Below, piece after piece: positions 1-5,529 of a stretch of DNA of 10,000 bases; the stretch's first letter is position 1; each line of letters starts with the position of its first letter. Both the position numbers and the translations under genes were made by a program. This stretch comes from Thiobacillus sp. Lineage in GTDB: Bacteria; Pseudomonadota; Gammaproteobacteria; Burkholderiales; Thiobacillaceae. Below the pieces are notes generated by a model. The model was not told the origin of the DNA. It was given only the letters and a program-made list of their open reading frames with translations, and ran no database searches. The stretch lies in NCBI GenBank assembly GCA_020217265.1, contig JAIWOS010000004.1, positions 1 to 10,000 of the forward strand, written 5' to 3'.

Positions 1-1067
1 CCGATGCTCGCACGCGGGCGCGAGAGGTGCGCTTGATGCTGGAGAACGGTATTGATCGCGTCGCCGACCGGCGCGAGAAGAAAGCCGCCTTGGCTGCTGA
101 CGTGGCGAAGGCTGTTACCTTCGAGTGGTGCGCCAAGCGGTTCATTGAAGGCAAGTCCGCCGAGTGGAGAAACACGAAGCATGCCGCGCAGTGGACATCC
201 ACGCTCGAACAGTACGCCTATCCCGTCATCGGCAAGATGCTTGTCCGGGATGTAGAACTTCCCCACGTCCTGCGCATTCTCGAACCGATATGGGAAGCCA
301 AGACCGAGACGGCCAGCCGGGTTCGCAGCCGGATCGATAACATTTTGGATTGGGCGACCGTTCACGGCTACCGAACTGGCCCAAGCCCGGCGCGATGGAA
401 GGGCCACTTGGACAAGCTGTTGGCCGCACCGTCCAAGGTTCAGCGTGTCGAGCATCACGCCGCCCTCGATTACAGGCAGGCCGGCGCGTTCATGCGGAGG
501 CTGCGCGCTCAGGCCGGCATGGCCGCGCGTGCGCTTGAGTTTGCCATCCTGACGGCTGCGCGCTCCGGGGAGGTGCGCGGCGCGACGTGGCAGGAAATCG
601 ACTTCGGCGCCGCTGTCTGGACTGTGCCACCCGAGCGCATGAAGGCGAAAAAAGAGCACCGCGTCCCGCTGCCCGGCCCGGCTATCGAGTTGTTGAAGCG
701 CCTTCCCCGTGAAGCCGACAATGATCTTGTTTTCCCCGCGCCGCGTGGTGGCACGCTGTCGGATATGAGTCTGCTCGCCGTGTTGCGCCGCATGAGTGTT
801 GACGCCACTCCGCACGGCTTCCGCTCGACGTTCAGGGATTGGGCCGGCGAGACGACGGCCTACCCGCGCGAGGTGATCGAGCATGCCTTGGCCCACCAGT
901 TGAAGGACAAGGCCGAAGCAGCCTATGCGCGCGGGACGCTGTTCGACAAGCGCCGCCGCCTGATGGCGGAGTGGGCGCGGTTTCTGGATATTGCCCGCGT
1001 CGAGGGCAGCGGGGAGGAAGTCGGGCGGGGCGTCGCCGAGCTTATCAGGATGCGGGAGGCGTACTGA
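1..1067 (+). CDS. int: P4-type tyrosine recombinase (integrase), 5' end missing
   Basis: Site-specific recombinase that would integrate and excise the element. The reading frame is open to the left edge (first full codon at 3). Its first residues match the end of the N-terminal arm-binding domain of P4-like integrases, so roughly 65-75 residues are estimated to lie off the window. Counting from the GTG at 27, residues 30-135 form the SAM-like core-binding domain and 145-320 the catalytic domain. Catalytic residues visible are Arg179 in TAARSGEVRGATW, Lys in the MKAKKEHRVPL strand (about 207-209), His263 and Arg266 in TPHGFRSTFRDWA, His290 in ALAHQ and the nucleophile Tyr300 in AEAAYARG. All are present, so the enzyme looks intact. 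P4-type integrases commonly sit beside a tRNA attachment site, with the 5' end nearest the junction; here that junction would be to the left. The next gene overlaps the stop codon. The family call is firm; the target site is not known. Confidence 0.95.
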   Translation, partial: DARTRAREVRLMLENGIDRVADRREKKAALAADVAKAVTFEWCAKRFIEGKSAEWRNTKHAAQWTSTLEQYAYPVIGKMLVRDVELPHVLRILEPIWEAKTETASRVRSRIDNILDWATVHGYRTGPSPARWKGHLDKLLAAPSKVQRVEHHAALDYRQAGAFMRRLRAQAGMAARALEFAILTAARSGEVRGATWQEIDFGAAVWTVPPERMKAKKEHRVPLPGPAIELLKRLPREADNDLVFPAPRGGTLSDMSLLAVLRRMSVDATPHGFRSTFRDWAGETTAYPREVIEHALAHQLKDKAEAAYARGTLFDKRRRLMAEWARFLDIARVEGSGEEVGRGVAELIRMREAY

Positions 1068-1552
1068 TGAGTATGGGTGCGATTCTTGCGCTACTTGGCG
1101 GCGCCACACCAAAAAAGAACCGGCGCGGCAGGCCAACAAAGGCCAGCATGGGGTTAAAGCCGGATGATATTCCGGGGTGGATGTTCTTTCGCGCGTGCGT
1201 GGCTCTTCATGCCTTCGAACATGCCCGCGCAGAGGGTAAGACGCGACAGGAGGCTCAGCTTGCTGCTATCGACGCATGGCAAAGCATTTTCCCGATGGGG
1301 CGCCTTTCGAGAACCGAAGTCGATAACATCCTGCGCAATTACCAGCCGGAAGACAGGCCGGGCACGGCCTTGCGGGTCAGCAGAGGCTTCGAGGACATGC
1401 CAGAGTCTGTAATCGTTGACGGCAAAATGTGCCTTACAGGGCAATGGAAGCGTGTGCCTGTGTGGGTGATGCGGTTTGATGTCCGACCACCCTACCCCAA
1501 GCGGGGCAGCGGTAGGAAGACGAAATTTCGATACTCCAAGCGGTTTAGGTAA
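1067..1552 (+). CDS. Hypothetical protein of the integrase operon, 161 aa
   Basis: Not recognised. The ATG at 1067 overlaps the integrase TGA (TGATG), and a purine-rich GGGAGG stretch at 1054-1058 gives a ribosome binding site, so translational coupling with the integrase is likely. The protein begins with a short hydrophobic run (MSMGAILALLGGA) followed by a basic stretch (KKNRRGRPTK). A helical middle part (about residues 35-90) follows. The C-terminal third is basic and rich in aromatic residues, ending RKTKFRYSKRFR. The RGRPTK-type segment resembles AT-hook-like basic patches and, with the basic tail, suggests nucleic acid binding; this is inference only. The segment around FRACVALHAFEHARAEGKTRQEA looks like a compact helical domain. 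Possible roles include an accessory factor for recombination or a cargo gene. A terminator directly follows, so integrase and this gene form a unit of their own. Confidence 0.75.
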   Translation: MSMGAILALLGGATPKKNRRGRPTKASMGLKPDDIPGWMFFRACVALHAFEHARAEGKTRQEAQLAAIDAWQSIFPMGRLSRTEVDNILRNYQPEDRPGTALRVSRGFEDMPESVIVDGKMCLTGQWKRVPVWVMRFDVRPPYPKRGSGRKTKFRYSKRFR

Positions 1553-1554
1553 CG

Positions 1555-1592
1555 CCCCCCTCCGTCAGCTTACGGAGGCGGCTATTTTTTTT
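1555..1592 (+). terminator. Rho-independent terminator after the integrase unit
   Basis: A 7-bp perfect stem CCTCCGT (1559-1565) / ACGGAGG (1572-1578) with a CAGCTT loop extends to about ten pairs with one mismatch, and is followed six bases later by eight T (1585-1592). It begins 2 bp after the stop of the 161-aa gene and separates the integrase unit from the AlpA-led unit. Confidence 0.85.
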
Positions 1593-1603
1593 GGGTATTT
1601 ACT

Positions 1604-1636
1604 TTAAGAGTCTCTACACATCATGGAGACTCTTAA
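1604..1636 (+). promoter_or_regulatory. 11-bp perfect inverted repeat over the RBS and start of the AlpA-like gene
   Basis: TTAAGAGTCTC (1604-1614) and GAGACTCTTAA (1626-1636) are perfect reverse complements separated by 11 bp. The right arm takes in most of the GGAG ribosome binding site (1625-1628) and the A of the ATG at 1636. The site could be a protein operator, perhaps autoregulatory for the AlpA-like protein. If transcription starts upstream of 1604, it could instead be an mRNA hairpin that hides the ribosome binding site. A weak promoter reading (TTGGGT at 1591, TACACA at 1615, 18-bp spacer) would put the left arm between -35 and -10, which favours a DNA operator. The repeat is seen directly; its function is inferred. 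Confidence 0.7.
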
Positions 1637-1866
1637 TGCAAACACATCCCCCCGGCAACCACGCCGAAATCCTCAAGAACTTCGATGACTTCCCGGACGC
1701 AACCCGCGTCCGGCTTCCCGTAGTTCGCTTGCTGTTCGGCGCATCGCCCGCAACTATCTGGCGTCGCGTGCGTGACGGCAAAATCCCCGCGCCGCGCAAG
1801 GATGGCCGCATCACCTACTGGCTGGCTGGCGAATTGCGCGCCGCGCTGCGGGAGGGCGCGCAGTGA
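1636..1866 (+). CDS. AlpA-like helix-turn-helix regulator / excisionase-type protein, 76 aa
   Basis: Small MerR/excisionase-fold DNA-binding protein of the AlpA type. Such proteins in P4-like satellites and islands activate integrase or act as excisionases. Residues 27-70 hold the core: a helix-turn-helix (LPVVRLLFGASPATIWRRVRDGKI) followed by the wing PAPRKDGRITYWLAGELRAAL. The P-x-x-R-K-x-G-R-x-x-Y-W pattern is typical of AlpA-type proteins. The N-terminal 20 residues are less typical. The ATG at 1636 is chosen because GGAG at 1625-1628 lies 7 bp upstream; upstream in-frame starts would read through the terminator T-run and the inverted repeat. It is the first gene of the second unit and overlaps the next gene by GTGA. 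The inverted repeat on its own start suggests autoregulation. Confidence 0.85.
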   Translation: MQTHPPGNHAEILKNFDDFPDATRVRLPVVRLLFGASPATIWRRVRDGKIPAPRKDGRITYWLAGELRAALREGAQ

Positions 1867-2216
1867 TCTACGCCACCGACCCCAACACCCGCCGCCCCTG
1901 GGCGCGCAAGTGGGAGCGAATCCTCGCCGCGATGCTCGACGGCAAGGCGCGTAATGCCATCGAACACGGACGCGAGCTTGCGACAACCTGCCTTCACAGT
2001 GACGTTTCCAGCCTTGAGGCGCGCGGCCTGAAATTCAGCCATGAGCGTATCACCGTCGCCGGCTACGGTGGCTCCAAAACGTCCGTGGTGAGTTATCGCC
2101 TGTTGCCCGAGTCCTTCCCCCTCGCGCGCCGTTTGCTCGGCTTGGCGACCCCGCAAAACCCGCCGCATGGTGACGCCGCCCGCGCTTACTTGCTCCAGTC
2201 GCGGGGTGGCGCATGA
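1863..2216 (+). CDS. Small winged-helix-like phage protein, 117 aa
   Basis: Starts at a GTG that overlaps the stop of the AlpA-like gene (GTGA), and ends in an ATGA overlap with the replication gene, so the three are probably co-translated. Residues 14-80 (WARKWERILAAMLDGKAR, then HSDVSSLEARGLKF, then VAGYGGSKTSVVSYRL) look like the helix-turn-helix-plus-wing domain found in small phage and prophage proteins just upstream of replication genes. The strand GYGGSKTSVVSYRLLP would be the wing. A 35-residue C-terminal tail has no recognisable feature. A role in replication control or as a second regulator is inferred from fold and position only; no family name can be given with confidence. Confidence 0.75.
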   Translation: MIYATDPNTRRPWARKWERILAAMLDGKARNAIEHGRELATTCLHSDVSSLEARGLKFSHERITVAGYGGSKTSVVSYRLLPESFPLARRLLGLATPQNPPHGDAARAYLLQSRGGA

Positions 2217-2986
2217 GCATTCGTGTCATGACGAAGGTCTGGGACTGCCCGCACGTTGGGGGCGGCTCCGAACTGCTCGCGCTACTGGCGTTGGCCGATT
2301 GGTCAGACGATGAGGGCCGATGCTGGCCTTCGATGGAGTCCATCGCCCGCAAGATTCGTCTTAGCGAAAAGCAGGCCCGCCGCATCGTTCACGCACTGAT
2401 AGATGCCGGGCTTATTGAGGTGATTGGCAACCATCAAGGCGGGCGACGTGGGCGCGATGGCGACGGGTTCAGCCGGCAGTACAGGATCGTTATTGAGCGA
2501 CTTTCTACACTCCCCGCCCCTCCCGCCGGTGTCCTTCTACCCTCCCATGGGTGTCCTTCTACCCTCCCGCCGGTGTCCTTCTACCCTCCCATGGGTGGGA
2601 GACAACCCGTCATAGAACCATCAATAGAACCGTCAGTAAAACAATGCGCCGATGGCGCACCACCGCGCCTGCCCGATGGCCTTGACCGTGATCTATGGGA
2701 AGGCTACCTCGACCACTACCACGAACTTCAAGCCATGAAGGGCAATCCTGAGCCTCATCGGAATTGGGAGGGTGTAGCAATCCGCAAGCTGAACAAGCTG
2801 GCGTCCGAGGGCAACGACCCCAACCTCGTTGTCGAGCAGGCGATCTACAGCAGGGACGGACTGCTGCTGCCCCTGCCGCGAGCATTTAGAAAAGAAAAGT
2901 CCGTTTTCACCAGCATGGACGCTGCCACCACCATCCCGGCCACTTCCGGCCAGCCCCACGGCCACACCGGCCACCCTTCCCATTGA
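2213..2986 (+). CDS. Phage-type replication initiator-like protein with N-terminal winged helix (HTH_36-like), 257 aa
   Basis: Probably binds the element's replication origin and recruits host replication proteins. Residues 1-95 form a winged helix: SELLALLALADWSDDEGRCWPSMESIA, then the recognition helix region LSEKQARRIVHALIDAGLIEV and the wing ending SRQYRIVIE. This matches the N-terminal domain of many phage replication proteins. Residues 98-140 are a low-complexity Pro/Ser linker encoded by 22-bp DNA repeats. Residues 155-225 (LWEGYLDHYHELQ to IYSRDGLLLPLPRAF) resemble the small helical C-terminal domain of phage O-like proteins, which usually ends with a W/L-x-x-L-x-P motif. A Gly/His/Pro tail follows. 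Start ATG 2213 overlaps the previous stop (ATGA). The domain order and the repeats inside the gene recall lambda O with its internal origin. Alternative: a transcriptional regulator with the same N-terminal domain. Confidence 0.8.
   Translation: MSIRVMTKVWDCPHVGGGSELLALLALADWSDDEGRCWPSMESIARKIRLSEKQARRIVHALIDAGLIEVIGNHQGGRRGRDGDGFSRQYRIVIERLSTLPAPPAGVLLPSHGCPSTLPPVSFYPPMGGRQPVIEPSIEPSVKQCADGAPPRLPDGLDRDLWEGYLDHYHELQAMKGNPEPHRNWEGVAIRKLNKLASEGNDPNLVVEQAIYSRDGLLLPLPRAFRKEKSVFTSMDAATTIPATSGQPHGHTGHPSH
2518..2597 (+). repeat. 22-bp tandem repeats (about 3.6 copies), candidate origin iterons
   Basis: Three full units at 2518-2539, 2540-2561 and 2562-2583 and a 14-bp partial unit at 2584-2597. Each unit is CCCTCCC, a variable GCCGGTG or ATGGGTG, then TCCTTCTA. 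The two variants alternate, giving a 44-bp higher period. The ATGGG variant creates the 8-bp palindrome CCCATGGG at 2544-2551 and 2588-2595. The period is not a multiple of three, so each copy is read in a different frame and the protein linker does not repeat simply. The DNA repeat is therefore conserved beyond what the protein needs. A degenerate earlier copy may start at 2501 (CTTTCTA). Confidence 0.85.
2612..2645 (+). repeat. 12-bp direct repeat in an A-rich stretch next to the iteron-like array
   Basis: ATAGAACCATCA (2612-2623) and ATAGAACCGTCA (2624-2635) are tandem 12-bp copies with one difference, followed by GTAAAACAATG. The stretch is clearly richer in A and T than its surroundings and lies 15 bp after the 22-bp array. 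In frame it encodes IEPSIEPSVK. It could be the melting region of an origin or only a duplicated linker codon block; the first is an inference from position. Confidence 0.6.
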
Positions 2987-2997
2987 AAGGAAACCGC

Positions 2998-3612
2998 ATG
3001 AATCTGGATAACCTGAAAACCATTTCCGCCAACCTCAAAGCCGTCAAGGGCGAACTCAAAGCGATCGAAAAGAAAATCGCCGAGGCCACCACGCGCCGCG
3101 ATGGCCTGCTGGCCGAAGTCCAGGGTATCGACGCTGCCATTGAAGGCGCTGAGCTTGCTCACGCCGCCGCGCTGGCAGCCGTCGAACTCGGGGAGCCCGA
3201 CAACACCGCCGCCACCGCCGCCGCGCTCGACATTTCCCGCGCTGCTTTGTCTCGCAAGCCCGAGCTAACCCAGCAGCGCCGCATGGCCGACGCCATGATC
3301 GAGGGATTGACGAAGCGGCATCTTGAGGCGCATGGCCGCTACGTCGCCCTGATCGAACAGCACAAGGCCGAACAGATCGATGTCGTTCTTGAGCACTGCA
3401 AGCAAACGATGAATGCCGCCCGCGAATCTTTCGCCGAGTTCCGCAACCGCATTACGGAAGCACAAGCCGCTCGGTTTGTGCTGGAAGACATGGGGGCTGG
3501 TTCTCGTTGGGATTTCGGCCATATCGACATTAACCAATTCACCATCGCCCCCGATCAAACAGCCTTCACGCTGTTTATCGGCAACATTCGCCGCGAACTC
3601 GAAGCAGCCTAA
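2998..3612 (+). CDS. Coiled-coil protein of unknown function, 204 aa
   Basis: Not recognised. ATG 2998 is preceded by GAAAGGAAA at 2985-2993, a good ribosome binding site; an in-frame TTG at 2983 lacks one. Residues 1-60 (MNLDNLKTISANLKAVKGELKAIEKKIAEA to VQGIDAAIEGAE) are heptad-like and Lys/Glu/Ala rich, and a second long helical segment runs from about 90 to 160. The C-terminal 45 residues (WDFGHIDINQFTIAPDQTAFTLFIGNIRREL) have a more globular, beta-rich character. No membrane segment or signal peptide is visible. It lies 11 bp after the replication gene and 13 bp before the next, so it is part of the same unit. A structural or DNA-associated role is possible, but nothing in the sequence shows one. 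Confidence 0.8.
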   Translation: MNLDNLKTISANLKAVKGELKAIEKKIAEATTRRDGLLAEVQGIDAAIEGAELAHAAALAAVELGEPDNTAATAAALDISRAALSRKPELTQQRRMADAMIEGLTKRHLEAHGRYVALIEQHKAEQIDVVLEHCKQTMNAARESFAEFRNRITEAQAARFVLEDMGAGSRWDFGHIDINQFTIAPDQTAFTLFIGNIRRELEAA

Positions 3613-3625
3613 AGGAGAACAGATC

Positions 3626-4186
3626 ATGCCGACCGCAACCGTTTACCGTGATGGCAAGGCCATTCGCACCACCAGCTTGTCGGCCGACCAGGCCCGCGAC
3701 TTCGTGATCCTCGCCGATGCCGTGCGCGCTGCCCAAAGCGTCATGCGCAACAAGACGGAGAACAGCGCCACCGGCGGCATCGATGGCGTCAGCCACCGCG
3801 CCGGTATCGCTTACAGCGAGCGCCGCCCTGACGACATCTACGCCGTGTTGCCGCGCTTGGCCGAACTACTCGGCACGCATGCCCGCGCGGTTTACTCGCA
3901 CCTTGACGAAGCCATCAACGGCGAAGTCATCCGCAACGCCGACGGCACCCCTGAGTATGGGTTGAAGCTGGCGCGCAAGAACACGCCGATACCTGCGCCA
4001 TTTCACCCAGCCGCCGCGCTGGCATCGCAGGCAAGCGCCTTGGGCATGATTCCGCTCGACGGACTGGCCTTCGATCGCACCGAACTGACTGACCCGCCCC
4101 CGGCCCCTGTGGTCACAACAGGCGGGGCTGTTGTCGGCAACGGCAACGTGCCCCAACTCCGCGCATACGTCCGCTGGTGCGTTTAA
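3626..4186 (+). CDS. Hypothetical protein, 186 aa
   Basis: Not recognised. ATG 3626 follows AAAGGAGAAC (GGAG at 3613-3616, 9 bp spacing), a strong ribosome binding site, and the reading frame upstream overlaps the coiled-coil gene without a start signal of its own. The N-terminal part (MPTATVYRDGKAIRTTSLSA) looks like two beta strands followed by a helix (DQARDFVILADAVRAAQSVM). Residues 60-110 are helical (DDIYAVLPRLAELLGTHARAVYSHLDEAI). The last 60 residues are Pro/Ala/Val/Gly rich and probably disordered (TDPPPAPVVTTGGAVVGNG), ending AYVRWCV. There is no signal peptide. Same unit as its neighbours. Confidence 0.75.
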   Translation: MPTATVYRDGKAIRTTSLSADQARDFVILADAVRAAQSVMRNKTENSATGGIDGVSHRAGIAYSERRPDDIYAVLPRLAELLGTHARAVYSHLDEAINGEVIRNADGTPEYGLKLARKNTPIPAPFHPAAALASQASALGMIPLDGLAFDRTELTDPPPAPVVTTGGAVVGNGNVPQLRAYVRWCV

Positions 4187-4208
4187 TCGAGTCGGGATAG
4201 GGGAAGGT

Positions 4209-4541
4209 ATGGGTAAGGCGAAAAAAACGGCTCCAATCGAATCCTACGGGGCCGGAGGTGCTTCCAGGGAAGACGGCTTCATGATCGACGGGGCAACCGG
4301 CTTGCCCGTACCCCCCACCCCCACCAAGCGGGAGAAATTCATTCCGCTGGCCACGCTCAGCGACGTGAAGATGGAACTTGCCCGCCTATACCGACAGACC
4401 AAGGCCGGGAAGGTGGCAACCAGTGATGCGTCACGGCTGGCATTCATCCTGAACAGTCTGGGGCGGGTGATCGCTGACGCTGAGCTTGAGCAGCGTGTTC
4501 AGCAGTTGGAACAGCAAACAGCCGAAGGGGAATACCTGTGA
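4209..4541 (+). CDS. Phage-associated small protein of the type found near terminase genes, 110 aa
   Basis: The start ATG 4209 follows AGGGGAAGG (4199-4207). A basic N-terminus (MGKAKKTAPIE) leads into a disordered stretch. Residues 45-110 are helical: LATLSDVKMELARLYRQTKAGKVATSDASRLAFILNSLGRVIADAELEQRVQQLEQQ. The pattern of a 'LARLYR-x-x-x-x-GK-x-x-x-x-x-ASRL-x-F-x-L' helix pair followed by a short Leu/Gln coiled coil is, from memory, common in small prophage proteins encoded next to terminase subunits. No terminase large subunit is present here. Function is unknown; packaging specificity or regulation are possible. The last bases overlap the next gene (GTGA). Confidence 0.75.
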   Translation: MGKAKKTAPIESYGAGGASREDGFMIDGATGLPVPPTPTKREKFIPLATLSDVKMELARLYRQTKAGKVATSDASRLAFILNSLGRVIADAELEQRVQQLEQQTAEGEYL

Positions 4542-4840
4542 ATCTTGAATCCAGAATCGCCGCGCTCGAAGCTCGACAACGTGAATTCGATGAAGCGAAG
4601 TCGCCACGAGTCTTCATCCATAGACTGATTGACCGGAACGGTGTGGTTGTAAGGTGTTTCCCGGTCGCATTCCCTAACCCATGTAGTTGGGCCGAGTTTT
4701 ACTCGGTCATGTGTCGGGAAGCGCCGGTTCCGCCAGACGTATTCCGGAAACGCGAGGGATGCGATCTTGCCGATGAATGCGATGCCGCGCAGCGATGCCG
4801 GGCTAGTGGCGTGGCGGTGAATTTGGAAAAGGACTTGTGA
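4538..4840 (+). CDS. Hypothetical protein, 100 aa
   Basis: Not recognised. Starts with GTG 4538 overlapping the previous stop (GTGA), with GAAGGGG at 4524-4530 as ribosome binding site. The first 20 residues form a charged helix (NLESRIAALEARQREFDEA), echoing the coiled coil at the end of the preceding protein; the two might pair. Residues 25-60 are beta-like (PRVFIHRLIDRNGVVVRCFPVAF). Five cysteines are present (in VRCFP, NPCSW, VMCRE, EGCDLADECDAAQRC and neighbours). The cluster C-x5-C-x5-C near the C-terminus could hold a metal or be chance. No signal peptide. Confidence 0.65.
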   Translation: MNLESRIAALEARQREFDEAKSPRVFIHRLIDRNGVVVRCFPVAFPNPCSWAEFYSVMCREAPVPPDVFRKREGCDLADECDAAQRCRASGVAVNLEKDL

Positions 4841-4878
4841 TAGCGTCCTTCATCCACACCCCACCAAGGACACCAACA

Positions 4879-5292
4879 ATGAAGACCCTCCCCGTAATAC
4901 TCGCCGTTACCTTGATAGCCGGCTGCGCAAGCTCCGGCGTCAAGGTGGATCAAAGCAAAGTCAGCGCGTTTGAGCGCGGCGTCACCACGCGCGCGCAGAT
5001 CGAAACTGCGCTTGGCCGACCCACCAGCGCCATGGTCATGCGCGATGGCAAGACCGTGCTGACCTACACGTTTGCGAATGCTCAGGTTCGCCCAGAATCA
5101 TTCATTCCTATCGTAGGGATGTTTGCCGGCGGCACAGACGTCCGCGCCGAGTCCGTGACGGTCTACCTGGACGAACACGGCCTGTACGATGGCGCCGATA
5201 GCGTGGCGAGCGAGTTCGGGGCCGCGACCGGACTTGCCGCCGGGAAGCCGCAACCCCGGCTTGACCAACCGAGAGCACCTGAACCCCGGTAG
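4879..5292 (+). CDS. Small lipoprotein with BamE/SmpA-like domain, 137 aa
   Basis: Exported lipoprotein. The N-terminus MKTLPVILAVTLIAGC is a signal peptide with lipobox LIAGC, lipidated Cys at residue 16, followed by SSG, so outer-membrane sorting is expected in a Gram-negative cell. Residues 28-110 (VSAFERGVTTRAQIETALGRPTS, then DGKTVLTYTFANA, then AESVTVYLDEHGLYDG) follow the BamE/SmpA-like pattern of a 'G-x-T-x-x-x-V/I-x-x-x-L-G-x-P' helix and beta hairpin. The tail is Pro/Arg rich. Start ATG 4879 is preferred over an in-frame GTG at 4837 (overlapping the previous stop) because AAGGA at 4866-4870 precedes it and the signal peptide begins there. Last gene before a strong hairpin. Its role on a mobile element is unknown; surface change or superinfection effects are conjecture. 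Confidence 0.85.
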   Translation: MKTLPVILAVTLIAGCASSGVKVDQSKVSAFERGVTTRAQIETALGRPTSAMVMRDGKTVLTYTFANAQVRPESFIPIVGMFAGGTDVRAESVTVYLDEHGLYDGADSVASEFGAATGLAAGKPQPRLDQPRAPEPR

Positions 5293-5303
5293 CAAATACC
5301 CCG

Positions 5304-5331
5304 GAACAAACCCGCTTCTGCGGGTTTGTTC
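5304..5331 (+). terminator. Strong hairpin terminator closing the main element unit
   Basis: GAACAAACCCGC (5304-5315) and GCGGGTTTGTTC (5320-5331) pair perfectly over 12 bp around a TTCT loop. The T-rich side is TTTGTT rather than a pure T-run, and the A-rich left arm gives a similar structure on the other strand, so it may work in both directions. It starts 11 bp after the lipoprotein stop. Confidence 0.75.
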
Positions 5332-5398
5332 GCCAGTCCCCAGAAATTCCACACACCGGGCCGAGAGCCAATGCTGGCATGGTGTTCGATTCCGTGTA

Positions 5399-5527
5399 GT
5401 GGCACCTGACAGGACAAAGCCGATTTTTTTGACTTCCGCTACCACGGTGGCAGCCGTTCATCTTGCGCGTCGGCGCGGAGCTTGCGATGCTGCTCCTATG
5501 GCAATTCCGCCACGCAATGGAGATTGA
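5399..5527 (+). CDS. Possible small phage-type ORF (start uncertain), overlapped by a second open frame
   Basis: A frame open from well upstream ends at the TGA 5525-5527, two bases before the ATG of the 63-aa gene. From the GTG at 5399 it reads as 42 aa, including APDRTKPIFLTSATTVAAV and HLARRRGACDAAPMAIPP. From memory, short reading frames with this 'TTVAAVHLA-RRG-CDAAP' pattern recur in prophages and plasmids of proteobacteria, but this could not be checked. No convincing ribosome binding site precedes the GTG or the TTG at 5429; AGGA at 5411-5414 is 14 bp from the latter. The frame one base back is also open from 5410 to 5721. It may be a real small protein, one half of a frameshifted protein, or part of a conserved leader. 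Confidence 0.3.
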   Translation: MAPDRTKPIFLTSATTVAAVHLARRRGACDAAPMAIPPRNGD

Positions 5528-5529
5528 GA

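Noticed and set aside
1591..1635. Earlier TTG start for the AlpA-like gene
   Set aside because: It would begin inside the terminator T-run and read through the inverted repeat; the ATG at 1636 has a proper ribosome binding site.
2518..2597. CRISPR array
   Set aside because: The units are directly tandem without unique spacers and lie within a coding region.
4837..4878. GTG 4837 as start of the lipoprotein
   Set aside because: It overlaps the previous stop in GTGA fashion, but would add 14 residues ahead of a complete signal peptide. The ATG at 4879 fits the lipoprotein signal better.
5380..5393. GTTCGATTCC resembling a tRNA T-loop, as a possible attL/attR fragment
   Set aside because: The flanking bases do not form a T-stem and no acceptor stem or CCA follows. 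It is also unlike the 3' end of the tRNA-Ser at 5836-5929.
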